Source: Mycobacteroides immunogenum (GTDB taxonomy: Bacteria > Actinomycetota > Actinomycetes > Mycobacteriales > Mycobacteriaceae). Taken from it: a DNA stretch of 64,000 nucleotides. The notes beneath the pieces are model-generated. The model had not been told where the DNA came from and did no database searches. It was given only the letters and a program-made list of their open reading frames with translations. The position numbers and the translations under genes were made by a program. Positions 49,210 to 57,183 of this stretch are shown here, piece by piece. The DNA is taken from the NCBI RefSeq assembly GCF_001605725.1, contig NZ_CP011530.1, positions 248,001 to 312,000 of the forward strand, read 5' to 3'. Position 1 is the first letter of the stretch; every line of letters begins with the position of its first letter.

Positions 49210-51530
49210 GCGGCTCGAACCGTGCTGCGCGCCGAGCCGCGCTCGCGCGCCAGCAAAGTGCCCGTGACGAATTTATGTGGCGTCAAGACCAGCGCAGGGT
49301 CGAGCAGCAGCACCGTGACCTGTTGCGCGATTCGGACGCCGCCGACAGCGAGCGTGAGCGCACCGCCGAGCGTGTTCGGACGGTCATGGCGCGGGCACAA
49401 GCCGACGCCGAGCGCGCGGCGGGCGAGGTCTCCAAGCGCTACGGCGCGGAAGAGCGCAGGCTGCTCGGTCAGCCCGTAACTCGCTACACCGGGGCGACGC
49501 GCAACCTGGCCGGCGGGCTGGTCGTGTGGCATTGGCGTGCCGCGTGCTCACCGTCGTTGGCGGCGCGGCTCGGTGTTCAGCGCTTGGATGCTGGCCCGCT
49601 CGCGGTGCTGCGCCCTGGTGGTGGGATCACTGAAACCGATTCGGCTCCTGATGTCTTTGCTTCGCTGGATGCCTCCCTACTCGATGACCCCGAGTTCCTG
49701 TCGTGGGCGGGAACAGTGGCTGAGCTGTGGCACGGGGACGTGACCGCCAGGTACGGAATTCTCGGCAAGTTGAGGGATGACGACTGGTTCGCGAGGTTGG
49801 CCGAGTCTGCGGGGATCGCTGACTCGCAAGCGAGCACGGAGAGCTTGCAAGGTCGGTACGGAGCGGTCGAACGGAAAGTCATGACGACCTACGTTCCCTC
49901 TATTTCTGGCGTCGAAGTGACCCAGGACGGGTTGGAAATCGAGTTTGCGCACAGCCCCAAGGCTTCTGCGAAGTCTTGGTCTTCACACCTCGACCTTCTC
50001 CGAAACGGTTTCGCCGCAGTAGGCATGGACTCCATCCATTTACGTCTGACCGACCGCGACGGTCGTGTTCGGATGATGTTCGATGACGCGCCGTCATCGT
50101 TTCCCGCAGCGGTCTGCATTGAGCCTCCGTCCACCGTGGCGTCGAGTAACGCCGATGCCATTCGTCGGTACGAGGGCGCGGCGTGGACTTTGGGTGTGGA
50201 TGCGCGTGGCAAGACGATCAAGTTCCCTGTCGAAGACTTCCCTCATGTGCTTGTGGTCGGTGGCACGGGCGCGGGCAAGAGTGTCTGGGCGCGCAGCATC
50301 ATCGAGATGTTCCGCACGGGGTACCGCGACCCGAACACCGGCAAGGACACGGCGGGCGGGTTCACGTGCTACGTCTCGTCGGGCAAGGTCACGGACTTCG
50401 TGACCCTTTCCCGCCTTCCCGGGGTGGCGATGGTCGCGGGTGATGCCGCCCAGACCGCCGTGATGGTGCGGGCGGTCAAGGACGAGGCCGTGCGCCGTTA
50501 CGACGAAGCCGCCGCCGCCAAACTGCGCGGTGAAACACGAGCTTTCGACTATCCGCCCATTGTCTTGTTTCTTGATGAGTGGGGCGCGACCTGGCTGGCT
50601 CTGTCGAGCATGTACAAGTCCACCAGCGACTTCGAGACGGACATCGACTGGATTCTCCGAGTGGGCCGCGAAGCCCGTGTGCACGTGGTGCTGCTATCCC
50701 AGACGATCAGGAAGACGGGCGCGGGAGCGGTGCCAGGTAGTTGGCAGGCGAACCTCGGATTGACCATCAGCCTGGGTAAGCCCGAAGCCGAGACCTACAA
50801 CAATCCCGCCGTTTTTCCTGGTGGTTCGCGCGAGCGTGCCGAGTTGGTGGGCAACAGGATCGCTGGGAAGCGCGGGCGCGGCATGGCAGTGCTCGAAGGC
50901 ACCGTGACTGAGTTCCAGAGTTATTACGTGTGGTCTCCGGGGACGACTTCTCTTGCGCCCGACGCGGATAAGAAGGTCGCCCCGCCCACCCCCGAAGTCC
51001 GAGCACTGTGGGAACGCTGGGAGCCCGTCTCGGCGTCCGTTCCGTGGCTTTCCCCGCGACTCGGACTGCGTGTGGACGGACCCGATTGGGCTGGAACACC
51101 TGGGGAGAAGACCGACCTCAAGGAGATTCTCGCCACCCCCATCGTGGCGCTGACCGACCGCGCCGGGAACGTGAAACGGGGCATGGAGCGCTTCGACCCG
51201 TGGAGCCCAGAGTGGGCAGGGAAGCGCGAGAACAGCTCGCGCCGCACGGCGCTGTCGTTCGATGACGAGGGCGATTCAGGGCAGAACGTGGGTTCGGCGC
51301 ACGACGCCAAAAGCCGTGTCACGCCCCCAACTCGCGCTCCCGCCGACATCACCACCATGTCCGACGACGAGCGCCGTGCGGCTGTCCGGCAAGAGGCGAT
51401 TCGACTCGGATTGTTGCCCGATGCCGAGTCGGTCGAGACCGACGAGCAGGTCGAGGAAACGGAAATGGTCGAGGAGACCGAGACCGACGAGAAGCCGAAG
51501 CGACCGTCAACAGGAGGAATTTCCCTATGA
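49206..51530 (+). CDS. FtsK/SpoIIIE-type DNA translocase (TraB-like)
   Basis: A 774-residue motor ATPase. The N-terminal third is coiled/helical (RRVEQQHRDLLRDSDAADSERER), followed by the RecA-like motor: Walker A VGGTGAGKS near 350-358 and Walker B VLFLDEWGA near 452-460. The C-terminal 120 residues are acidic and repetitive (ETDEQVEETEMVEETETDEK). In AICEs one FtsK-like protein moves double-stranded DNA between cells. The start ATG at 49206 overlaps the preceding stop; a GTG at 49197 is alternative. It is the key transfer protein of the element. Confidence 0.87.
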   Translation: MSGSNRAARRAALARQQSARDEFMWRQDQRRVEQQHRDLLRDSDAADSERERTAERVRTVMARAQADAERAAGEVSKRYGAEERRLLGQPVTRYTGATRNLAGGLVVWHWRAACSPSLAARLGVQRLDAGPLAVLRPGGGITETDSAPDVFASLDASLLDDPEFLSWAGTVAELWHGDVTARYGILGKLRDDDWFARLAESAGIADSQASTESLQGRYGAVERKVMTTYVPSISGVEVTQDGLEIEFAHSPKASAKSWSSHLDLLRNGFAAVGMDSIHLRLTDRDGRVRMMFDDAPSSFPAAVCIEPPSTVASSNADAIRRYEGAAWTLGVDARGKTIKFPVEDFPHVLVVGGTGAGKSVWARSIIEMFRTGYRDPNTGKDTAGGFTCYVSSGKVTDFVTLSRLPGVAMVAGDAAQTAVMVRAVKDEAVRRYDEAAAAKLRGETRAFDYPPIVLFLDEWGATWLALSSMYKSTSDFETDIDWILRVGREARVHVVLLSQTIRKTGAGAVPGSWQANLGLTISLGKPEAETYNNPAVFPGGSRERAELVGNRIAGKRGRGMAVLEGTVTEFQSYYVWSPGTTSLAPDADKKVAPPTPEVRALWERWEPVSASVPWLSPRLGLRVDGPDWAGTPGEKTDLKEILATPIVALTDRAGNVKRGMERFDPWSPEWAGKRENSSRRTALSFDDEGDSGQNVGSAHDAKSRVTPPTRAPADITTMSDDERRAAVRQEAIRLGLLPDAESVETDEQVEETEMVEETETDEKPKRPSTGGISL

Positions 51531-52168
51531 CCCGATACGTGATTGCACTCGACCCAGTGACGAGTGGTTGCTCTATCGCCTTGATCGTCGAGGGCGAGCC
51601 GACTCCCGCCGTCATGTGGCTTCCCGCGCCCTCGGCGAACAGTAACCGTAGCGTCGCGGCCACTGTCCACCGCACCGTAAAGACTGCGGAGGGCGTGCTG
51701 GATTCAGTGTTGAGGGGTGGTCTCCCCACCCTGGTGGTGATGATGAAACCGCTCTGCGGCACCATCCACGAAGACCCGTCCGGCCCGCGCAGAATGATGC
51801 TTTCGGGCGAGATCATGAGACGCCTCGTGGACACCGACGTGCGAGTGGCCGAGGTGCCGCCGATGACTTTGAACAAGTGGATTCTCGGAGATTTCCAGGC
51901 GGGGAAGAAGGGGCAAGAGGCGGTCGAGCGCGCCGTGCGAGACCTATTCCCTGGCATCGACGCCGAAGGTCTGAACGACAAATTCCGTTGGTCAACAGTG
52001 GGTCTCGCCGCCGCCGGGTGCCTGGCTGCGGGCATCGAGACGCGGCTCGACGTGACGGATGCTCGGCTCAAGAACCTGCGTCCGATGGTTCTCCCGTCCA
52101 CGTGGACACTGCCCGTCTCAGCTGCCGAGTGGCACCAGAAGCACTCTCTTCAGGAGGTATCAGCATGA
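51527..52168 (+). CDS. RNase H-fold protein, RuvC-like but degenerate
   Basis: A 213-residue protein. The start RYVIALDPVTSGCSIALI resembles the first strand of RuvC-type resolvases with its Asp, but later acidic catalytic positions are not evident (PTLVVMMKPLCG where an acidic residue is expected; TVGLAAAGCLAAG where Asp-Ala is usual). It may bind DNA branch structures without cutting, or the resemblance may be only of fold. It overlaps the translocase gene by 4 bp and is presumably involved in processing transferred DNA. Confidence 0.4.
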   Translation: MTRYVIALDPVTSGCSIALIVEGEPTPAVMWLPAPSANSNRSVAATVHRTVKTAEGVLDSVLRGGLPTLVVMMKPLCGTIHEDPSGPRRMMLSGEIMRRLVDTDVRVAEVPPMTLNKWILGDFQAGKKGQEAVERAVRDLFPGIDAEGLNDKFRWSTVGLAAAGCLAAGIETRLDVTDARLKNLRPMVLPSTWTLPVSAAEWHQKHSLQEVSA

Positions 52169-52737
52169 TGACTATCAAAAGGTTTGGCGCGACGGTCGGT
52201 GTCGCCGCAGTTCTGGTCGCCATCCCACTGGGGATACTCGGAACCGAGCAGTCCACGGGGTCGAGCGTCGCTGTGGCGCAAGCCGAACCCACGACGTATT
52301 ACCCAGGCGACCCTGGCTACGACGTGATTCAGGACTGGGAGCAGGACTTGCCGAGCTACACACCGCCGGCGACTGCCACGCACACCGTGACCGTCACACC
52401 GACAACCACGACCAAGCCCAGTCCCGCGACCAAGAACGAGGGAGGCGGAATCCCGTGGTGGGTTTGGATTCTCGGAACTCTTGGAGCCATCGGTGGATTG
52501 CTTTGGTGGGGCACGACACTCGACGACGGCAGCAGCGCCCGCGCAGCACTGCGCACTGCCGACGACGATGACGATGACGACTGGGATGACGACGAGGACG
52601 ACGCGCCTTCGCTGACTTATCCCGCGATCACGACAACTCCTGTTTCCGAGCCCATTCCGTATCCCGAGCCGACTCCGAGCGTTCCCGTGCAGCCCGCCCC
52701 GAGCACGAGCTTGATGGACAGGCTCGGCGGGAAGTAG
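52165..52737 (+). CDS. Membrane-anchored protein with poly-Asp stretch
   Basis: A 190-residue protein: an N-terminal signal-like helix (about 8-28), a Thr-rich outside segment (ATHTVTVTPTTTTKPS), one transmembrane helix (IPWWVWILGTLGAIGGLLWWG), then an intracellular tail with a run of acidic residues (DDDDDDDWDDDEDD) and a Pro-rich end. AGGAGG lies about seven bases before the ATG at 52165. A bitopic protein in the transfer operon; it could bind a basic partner or calcium. No family recognised. Confidence 0.6.
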   Translation: MMTIKRFGATVGVAAVLVAIPLGILGTEQSTGSSVAVAQAEPTTYYPGDPGYDVIQDWEQDLPSYTPPATATHTVTVTPTTTTKPSPATKNEGGGIPWWVWILGTLGAIGGLLWWGTTLDDGSSARAALRTADDDDDDDWDDDEDDAPSLTYPAITTTPVSEPIPYPEPTPSVPVQPAPSTSLMDRLGGK

Positions 52738-52793
52738 ACCCGTCAACCCAGACAAATACAACATCTGACCGACCAGTCGAAGAAAGGAAAAAC

Positions 52794-53276
52794 ATGAAGA
52801 AGAACAGGATCCTCGCAGCCGTGGCAGCGAGCGCAGCGGTGGTCGGTCTGGCCGCGTGCGGGCACGCCAGCACGCCCGAGGCTCAGCCCGGGGCGCAGCC
52901 ATTCCCCATTGAGCGGGCTTGTGCGGACATCCCTCGTCCCAGCGACCCCCACAACCTGATCGGGGACAACTGGCTCAAGGACAACGCTTGCGCTGTCTTC
53001 AACATGAACCGTCCGGGTGTGGACGGCGACCAGGCCGCGAAAATCGTTTACGACGCGCGCATGAAAGCCTTCATGGGAAAGCGCGACATCGCTCTTTTGG
53101 TCCGCCAGGGCAACGCGCAGATCAGCACTCCGAGTGGCGTGGAGACCGATTTCAAGGGTGCCATCGCCCAGCGCCGCGCATCGCTCAAGCAGGAGCTGAC
53201 TGACTCTGGTCTGGCTCTCCAGGGCAAGGCCCCCGAGGGATTTCGCATTTCTTACTTGAAGGGTGAGGGACGATGA
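52794..53276 (+). CDS. Lipoprotein 1 of transfer operon
   Basis: A 160-residue lipoprotein: signal MKKNRILAAVAASAAVVG and lipobox LAAC (Cys near 24), then a small extracytoplasmic domain with two further cysteines (ERACADIP, DNACAVF) that may form a disulfide. GAAAGGAAAAAC precedes the ATG. The stop overlaps the next ATG. No known family. Confidence 0.75.
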   Translation: MKKNRILAAVAASAAVVGLAACGHASTPEAQPGAQPFPIERACADIPRPSDPHNLIGDNWLKDNACAVFNMNRPGVDGDQAAKIVYDARMKAFMGKRDIALLVRQGNAQISTPSGVETDFKGAIAQRRASLKQELTDSGLALQGKAPEGFRISYLKGEGR

Positions 53277-53680
53277 AACTCCAGTTGGCTGTGGGAATCA
53301 CGGCTGTTGCTCTGCTCGGTTCCGCGTGCTCCGCGCAGCATGAGCCGCCTGCGCAGAGTCCGAGTCCCAGTAGTCATTCGGCGAGCCCTGGGCTCGCTCC
53401 CCGGGAACACACGCGGTCTGTTCCTGACGATTGCGCCACCGAAGCAGCCAAGGCACCTACGCGGTACGCGGACATGAAAGATGTCGTGCTGGCTGCCATC
53501 CGTGAGGGAGTTCCCGCGCACGTTCCAGGAGCTGCGTACAGCCGCATCCCGACCGACCAGCCCTGGAGCCGCGCGTTCATGGCGCTCTCGACCGAGAACG
53601 TGTGCGTTGTGGATGCCCTCTCGGCGGCATGGGGTGTCGATGTTCGAGGGTGGATTTACACGAAGGAGAGCGGAAAGTGA
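53273..53680 (+). CDS. Lipoprotein 2 of transfer operon
   Basis: A 135-residue lipoprotein: signal KLQLAVGITAVALLGSAC with lipobox LGSAC (Cys near 19), a Ser/Pro linker, and a small globular domain with two cysteines (VPDDCATE, ENVCVVD). Coupled to its neighbours by ATGA-type overlaps. Unknown family. Confidence 0.75.
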   Translation: MKLQLAVGITAVALLGSACSAQHEPPAQSPSPSSHSASPGLAPREHTRSVPDDCATEAAKAPTRYADMKDVVLAAIREGVPAHVPGAAYSRIPTDQPWSRAFMALSTENVCVVDALSAAWGVDVRGWIYTKESGK

Positions 53681-54159
53681 TGAAATCCCTGGCGGTGCTT
53701 GCCCTCACGTTCGGCGTGGGAGCAAGCACCATCGGGTGCTCGGGAGCGAGCACCCCCACAGCCCCATTGTCGAGCACGATCAGCACCTCGGCGGCTCACG
53801 AGATGGTGGACGTGAGCGCTGTGTGGCAGACCGAGCCGCTGCCTGACTGCCCGAAGCCCCCAATTGTTTTCAACGGCTCTGTCCCGCCTGGGCTCTCACT
53901 GCCCGACAAGGCGAGCGTCGCTCGGCAGCTTGCGGGTGTGAAGAGCCCCGCGAGCGAGGAATGGGTGCGGACGAAACTCGGCTGGGTGACTCAGGAACTC
54001 GCCGCGACGCGCGCCGACCTCATCTCCGACCCTGGTGTTGGTGCCAAGGAGCAGTCGGAGATGTTTGTGGAGTGGGTAACTCACGTTCGTGAGGAGCTGC
54101 GCGACGGGCACGACATCGCGTCGGACCTGGATGGAGCTTTCCCGGAAGGTTGTGCGTAA
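53680..54159 (+). CDS. Lipoprotein 3 of transfer operon
   Basis: A 159-residue lipoprotein: signal KSLAVLALTFGVGASTIGC with the lipobox Cys near 20, a Thr/Ser linker, and a helical domain with cysteines in LPDCPKPP and FPEGCA. The ATG at 53680 shares bases with the preceding TGA (TGATG). The run of three lipoproteins of similar size, each with a Cys pair after the lipid Cys, suggests paralogy or a joint envelope complex. Confidence 0.75.
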   Translation: MKSLAVLALTFGVGASTIGCSGASTPTAPLSSTISTSAAHEMVDVSAVWQTEPLPDCPKPPIVFNGSVPPGLSLPDKASVARQLAGVKSPASEEWVRTKLGWVTQELAATRADLISDPGVGAKEQSEMFVEWVTHVREELRDGHDIASDLDGAFPEGCA

Positions 54160-56123
54160 TGCCTCCCATGCCTGATGTTCAGAAACCGCAGGATGACCCG
54201 TACGATCTTCTCCAGCAGAGCTGGCCCCCCGAGAGCGAGTCTGCTTACCGCACAGCGGAGGTGGACGCTGATGCGCTCTCGACCACTGCGGGTGCTCAAG
54301 CTGAATCGGCTGGTGAGGCTTCTCGTCAAACCGAAACGGGAATGCAGGGGCAGACAGCGGATTCCGTTTCCGGTGCCTACGCACACCTTGCAACACAACT
54401 GCTCGGTCAGAGCCGCGACTGGACGGCAATCAGCGGTTGGATGACCGATGCCGCTAGTGAGATTCGGAAAGCGAAGAAACGGATAGTATCCCTCGTGTTG
54501 GTGGGAACATCCGAAATCCGCGACGCCTTGGACTCTGAACTCCAAGGTACTCCCGCAACTCCGTCATCGAGTGACCTCATCGACAAGTATCGTGGCGACA
54601 TCGGTACTGCCGCAAGCAATCTCGGCGTAGACCTCGACAGTATCGGTCATTCCCTTCACGGCGACCCAGGCTCTTCCCACACGCCGACTTATGTCCGCGC
54701 GGCTTCGACGCCGATGACGCCCACCGTCGAGCAGGCAGCGGTTCATCAGGGCATCACGGGTGACCAGCCCCAGGTCGCCCCTCACCAGCTCCCCGAGATG
54801 CCCCGCGCCACGACCACTCATCCCACCGAATCGGTAAGTGCCACAAGTATTCCAAGCACACCGACGCACAGCGTGAACCCCACGCTCGCCAATCTCATCG
54901 GCGGTCAGGGGAGCACCCCCACGGGCACCCCGACCACCAGTGCCCCGCACACCTCCTCCCCGAACACGACCACGCCGAGCTCGCAAGCACACCAGCCCAC
55001 CGAGCAGCACCAGCCCCCGAGACCCGCTGGTCTTCCGCGCATCCCATCCATCCCACTCGATGGGCTCCCCGCTGCCGCCGCCGAGTCGGTCGCCACCGCC
55101 GTGTCCAGTGCCGCCGCCCACCAACTCCCCACGGCTCCGAGCACGATCACACCGAGCGTTCCCGTGAGCACGGGGCTCACGCCAGGTGTCAGCGGCACCA
55201 CTGCACCCGTGACTCCCGTGGCTCCAGGGCTCAGTCCAATCGGCGGAGGGGGTCTCGGCACGCCCACTGCCACGCAGCCCGTAACACCCGCACCCCAGGG
55301 GACACCAGCCCCATCGCCCGCTGCCCCTCAGCAGACCGCCCCACCTCGTAGCCCCGCCGCCGACCTCGGGTGGATTCAACGGACGTACGGCTTGTCTCCT
55401 GGCGTGGAAGTCCCGAAGCCCGAGACCCCCGTTATGTCAGCACTATTCATCGCTGACCTGCCCGAGTCCGAGGCGCACCTGCATCGCGTGCTCGCCACGC
55501 TGCGCCAGGAGTTCGAGTCGTCGGGCTGGTCCCAACCCCTCGCCGTGGCGACCATTCGGCGGGGCTTCGAGACCAAGCTGGTGTACGTCACCTCGGATGG
55601 GGTATCCATTCACCCCTCGGGCGTCTCCCTGCCCGATGCGGTGACCCCGCTATCCGATATGCCAGGTGCGCCAACCCATCCCGACCTGTCGGGCTCTCTC
55701 ATGGTCTCGGAGAAACTCAAAGCTCGCATCCCACGAGCTTGGGATGTAGAGGCTCTGTTGAGCACCGTTCCCGCCGACGAGAACAGCCAGTCGGTCGAGC
55801 AGTTCCAGGAGTTGGTCGAGTCGGAAGAGCTGTTGCCCTGCAAGGTGTTTCGCGGTCGTGGTGACGTGGAGGCGGATGAGGCTCTGCGGATGTTCGCACG
55901 GGCAGCGATTGGCTCGGCGGGATGCTCTGACCTCGATGTGGAGAGCGCTCGGCTCCGTGCTGGCAGGTGGGTCGGTGTCCAGCCCTCGGGGTACGGGGAG
56001 GTGTTGAGCCGTTGGTATCTCGCGGATGCCGCCGAGGCTATGAGCGAGGGACGCTGGGGAGAAGCCGTGTACGCCAGCGAGAAGTACCTGTCCATTTCGG
56101 ACATGAAAAGGCAAGCAGCATAG
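54159..56123 (+). CDS. Large Thr/Pro-rich protein, type VII substrate-like
   Basis: A 654-residue protein. Residues about 1-130 are helical and WXG100/EspE-like (SWPPESESAYRTAE at the start). A long Thr/Pro/Ser-rich region follows (about 170-420). The C-terminal 230 residues form a folded domain (LVYVTSDGVSIHPSGVSLPDAV, then RWYLADAAEAMSEGRWGEAVYASEKYL) that resembles the DUF5632/DUF5631 pair of mycobacterial proteins linked to ESX loci; this is a resemblance, not a proven match. The ATG overlaps the preceding TAA. It may be exported through a host ESX system or act at the cell surface during transfer. Confidence 0.55.
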   Translation: MPPMPDVQKPQDDPYDLLQQSWPPESESAYRTAEVDADALSTTAGAQAESAGEASRQTETGMQGQTADSVSGAYAHLATQLLGQSRDWTAISGWMTDAASEIRKAKKRIVSLVLVGTSEIRDALDSELQGTPATPSSSDLIDKYRGDIGTAASNLGVDLDSIGHSLHGDPGSSHTPTYVRAASTPMTPTVEQAAVHQGITGDQPQVAPHQLPEMPRATTTHPTESVSATSIPSTPTHSVNPTLANLIGGQGSTPTGTPTTSAPHTSSPNTTTPSSQAHQPTEQHQPPRPAGLPRIPSIPLDGLPAAAAESVATAVSSAAAHQLPTAPSTITPSVPVSTGLTPGVSGTTAPVTPVAPGLSPIGGGGLGTPTATQPVTPAPQGTPAPSPAAPQQTAPPRSPAADLGWIQRTYGLSPGVEVPKPETPVMSALFIADLPESEAHLHRVLATLRQEFESSGWSQPLAVATIRRGFETKLVYVTSDGVSIHPSGVSLPDAVTPLSDMPGAPTHPDLSGSLMVSEKLKARIPRAWDVEALLSTVPADENSQSVEQFQELVESEELLPCKVFRGRGDVEADEALRMFARAAIGSAGCSDLDVESARLRAGRWVGVQPSGYGEVLSRWYLADAAEAMSEGRWGEAVYASEKYLSISDMKRQAA

Positions 56124-56131
56124 GAGGAATG

Positions 56132-56383
56132 ATGTATGCACCGAAGCAGAGTGCGGCTATCCAGGCGGCGTACGCCCGCGCGGCGGAACGTCGCGTGGCT
56201 ATCGACGCCGATTTCATGTGCATCGAGGCGATGGATTGGGTTAACCGTCCCACAGCGCACGTGGAGTTCCTGGAGGCGATGGACGAGCATCGCCGAATGC
56301 GGGATGCGTCCAGCGCGCTGCTCGATTTCGAGCTGGACCTCGCCCTCGGCATGTACGACAACCTGCTGAGCGGGCGTCAATGA
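56132..56383 (+). CDS. Small hypothetical protein, 83 residues
   Basis: Helical protein (MYAPKQSAAIQAAYARAAERR to LGMYDNLLSGRQ) with AGGAGG just upstream. It overlaps the next ORF by 4 bp (ATGA). No domain recognised; the size and helical pattern are compatible with a small type VII-associated protein, but no WXG motif is present. Confidence 0.6.
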   Translation: MYAPKQSAAIQAAYARAAERRVAIDADFMCIEAMDWVNRPTAHVEFLEAMDEHRRMRDASSALLDFELDLALGMYDNLLSGRQ

Positions 56384-56523
56384 GAGCCCAGGAAGCGCTC
56401 GGACTGCGCGCCGCCGAGCTGGTCGAACAGTCCCGCACCAAGAGTGCCCTGGCTGTCGAAGCCCTGCGAGACCAGTGGCTTCGGGTGCCCAATCAAACAC
56501 ATGTCATGGAAGGAAAGAAGTGA
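56380..56523 (+). CDS. Very small hypothetical protein, 47 residues
   Basis: A single predicted helix (AQEALGLRAAELVEQSRTKSALAVEALRD) encoded between two coupled ORFs: its ATG overlaps the preceding TGA, and its TGA overlaps the following ATG. This tight arrangement supports translation. Function unknown. Confidence 0.5.
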   Translation: MRAQEALGLRAAELVEQSRTKSALAVEALRDQWLRVPNQTHVMEGKK

Positions 56524-56843
56524 TGTCATCAACAATCGCAACGACGGGCGACCCCATCATCCAAGTCCACAGGGGCGTCGCGCAGTCGGCGCGGGAGGCG
56601 GCTGCGGGGCTGCCCGTCGTGAACTCGGCAGGCATGCGGACGGGTCATGCGGAGCTGCTGGAGAACGCGCTGGGGGAGACACGGAAAGTGCTGACGGAGC
56701 TGGCTCGGGTGGCTGACATCGGTGCTCGGGGTGCGGGAGCGCTCGCAGATCAGGACTGTGAGAACGCCGAGCGATTCGAGGGCTGGGAGTCGGGGGAGTT
56801 GCAGCGCAGGGGAGTGCCGACAGGCGAGGTGCGGGTGATTTAG
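56523..56843 (+). CDS. EspC/WXG100-like protein, last gene of transfer operon
   Basis: A 106-residue helical-hairpin protein (NSAGMRTGHAELLENALGETRKVLTELARVADIGARGAGAL), the length and pattern of type VII secretion targets. GGAAAGAAG precedes the ATG at 56523. It could pair with the 654-residue protein encoded upstream. A strong terminator follows at 56864, closing the operon. Confidence 0.55.
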   Translation: MSSTIATTGDPIIQVHRGVAQSAREAAAGLPVVNSAGMRTGHAELLENALGETRKVLTELARVADIGARGAGALADQDCENAERFEGWESGELQRRGVPTGEVRVI

Positions 56844-56863
56844 CCCTCTGGTATCCCCGAGAG

Positions 56864-56893
56864 CCCCCGACCGTCAGCGGTCGGGGGTTTCTT
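56864..56893 (+). terminator. Intrinsic terminator of the transfer operon
   Basis: CCCCCGACCG (56864-56873), loop TCAG, CGGTCGGGGG (56878-56887), then TTTCTT. A 10-bp GC stem, 21 bp after the last gene. Confidence 0.85.
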
Positions 56894-57128
56894 CGTGTGA
56901 GGGGCGATTCTCGGGGATTCGAGGGGGTTGGGTGGCTCGGCGCTCGTGGAGGGGCGCGCTGGTGAGTTCATTTCCGCCCATCGGTTGTCAGGTGGGCGCT
57001 TAGTGGGCGCAAATGCGCCGACCACTCGCACATTTGTGCGGCGGTTCATTAACACTTTCCGCAGGTCAAGCGCGATTCAAGCGTGCTGATGCTATGGTGT
57101 GCGACCAGGCACTTTGGGTGACCACTAA
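56894..57128. other. Right-end non-coding region
   Basis: No gene seen. It holds the right arm-type site candidate (56993-57015), two short stem-loops (GGCGCA/TGCGCC at 57006-57019; CGCACA/TGTGCG at 57027-57040), and TTTCCGCAGGTCA at 57056-57068, then 60 bp to the core. Confidence 0.5.
56993..57015 (+). repeat. Candidate integrase arm-type site, right end
   Basis: Matches 30583-30605 in 22 of 23 bases, same orientation, with two TGGGCGC units 11 bp apart. A matching pair placed inside both ends of an integrated element is expected of arm-type sites bound by the integrase N-terminus. Confidence 0.55.
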
Positions 57129-57163
57129 CAGAAGGTTAGGGGTTCGAATCCCTTCGGGCGCAC
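57129..57163 (+). repeat. attR core, 35 bp
   Basis: Perfect copy of 30490-30524. It is the displaced 3' fragment of the chromosomal tRNA-Arg gene; the base after the core is T, so the original chromosomal gene probably did not encode CCA. Confidence 0.93.
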
Positions 57164-57183
57164 TTATCCGCAGGACGGGGTAG

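Larger units (their letters stand above)
30490..57163. mobile_element. AICE-like integrative conjugative element in tRNA-Arg
   Basis: A 26,639-bp element (unit length, one core copy) bounded by a perfect 35-bp direct repeat that contains the 3' end of tRNA-Arg(ACG). The contents match the modules of actinomycete integrative and conjugative elements: tyrosine integrase next to attL, repressor and excisionase-like genes, a primase-helicase beside an iteron-rich region, a DUF2637/SpdB-like gene, and an FtsK/TraB-like translocase operon. It also carries a serine recombinase, two methyltransferases and a type VII secretion toxin/immunity cassette. No capsid, terminase, portal or tail gene is seen, which argues against a prophage. 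Confidence 0.85.

Noticed and set aside
30490..57163. Prophage
   Set aside because: An integrase, repressor, toxin cassette and recombinase are compatible with a prophage, but no terminase, portal, capsid, tail or lysis gene is visible in 26.6 kb, while an FtsK/TraB-like motor and SpdB-like protein are.
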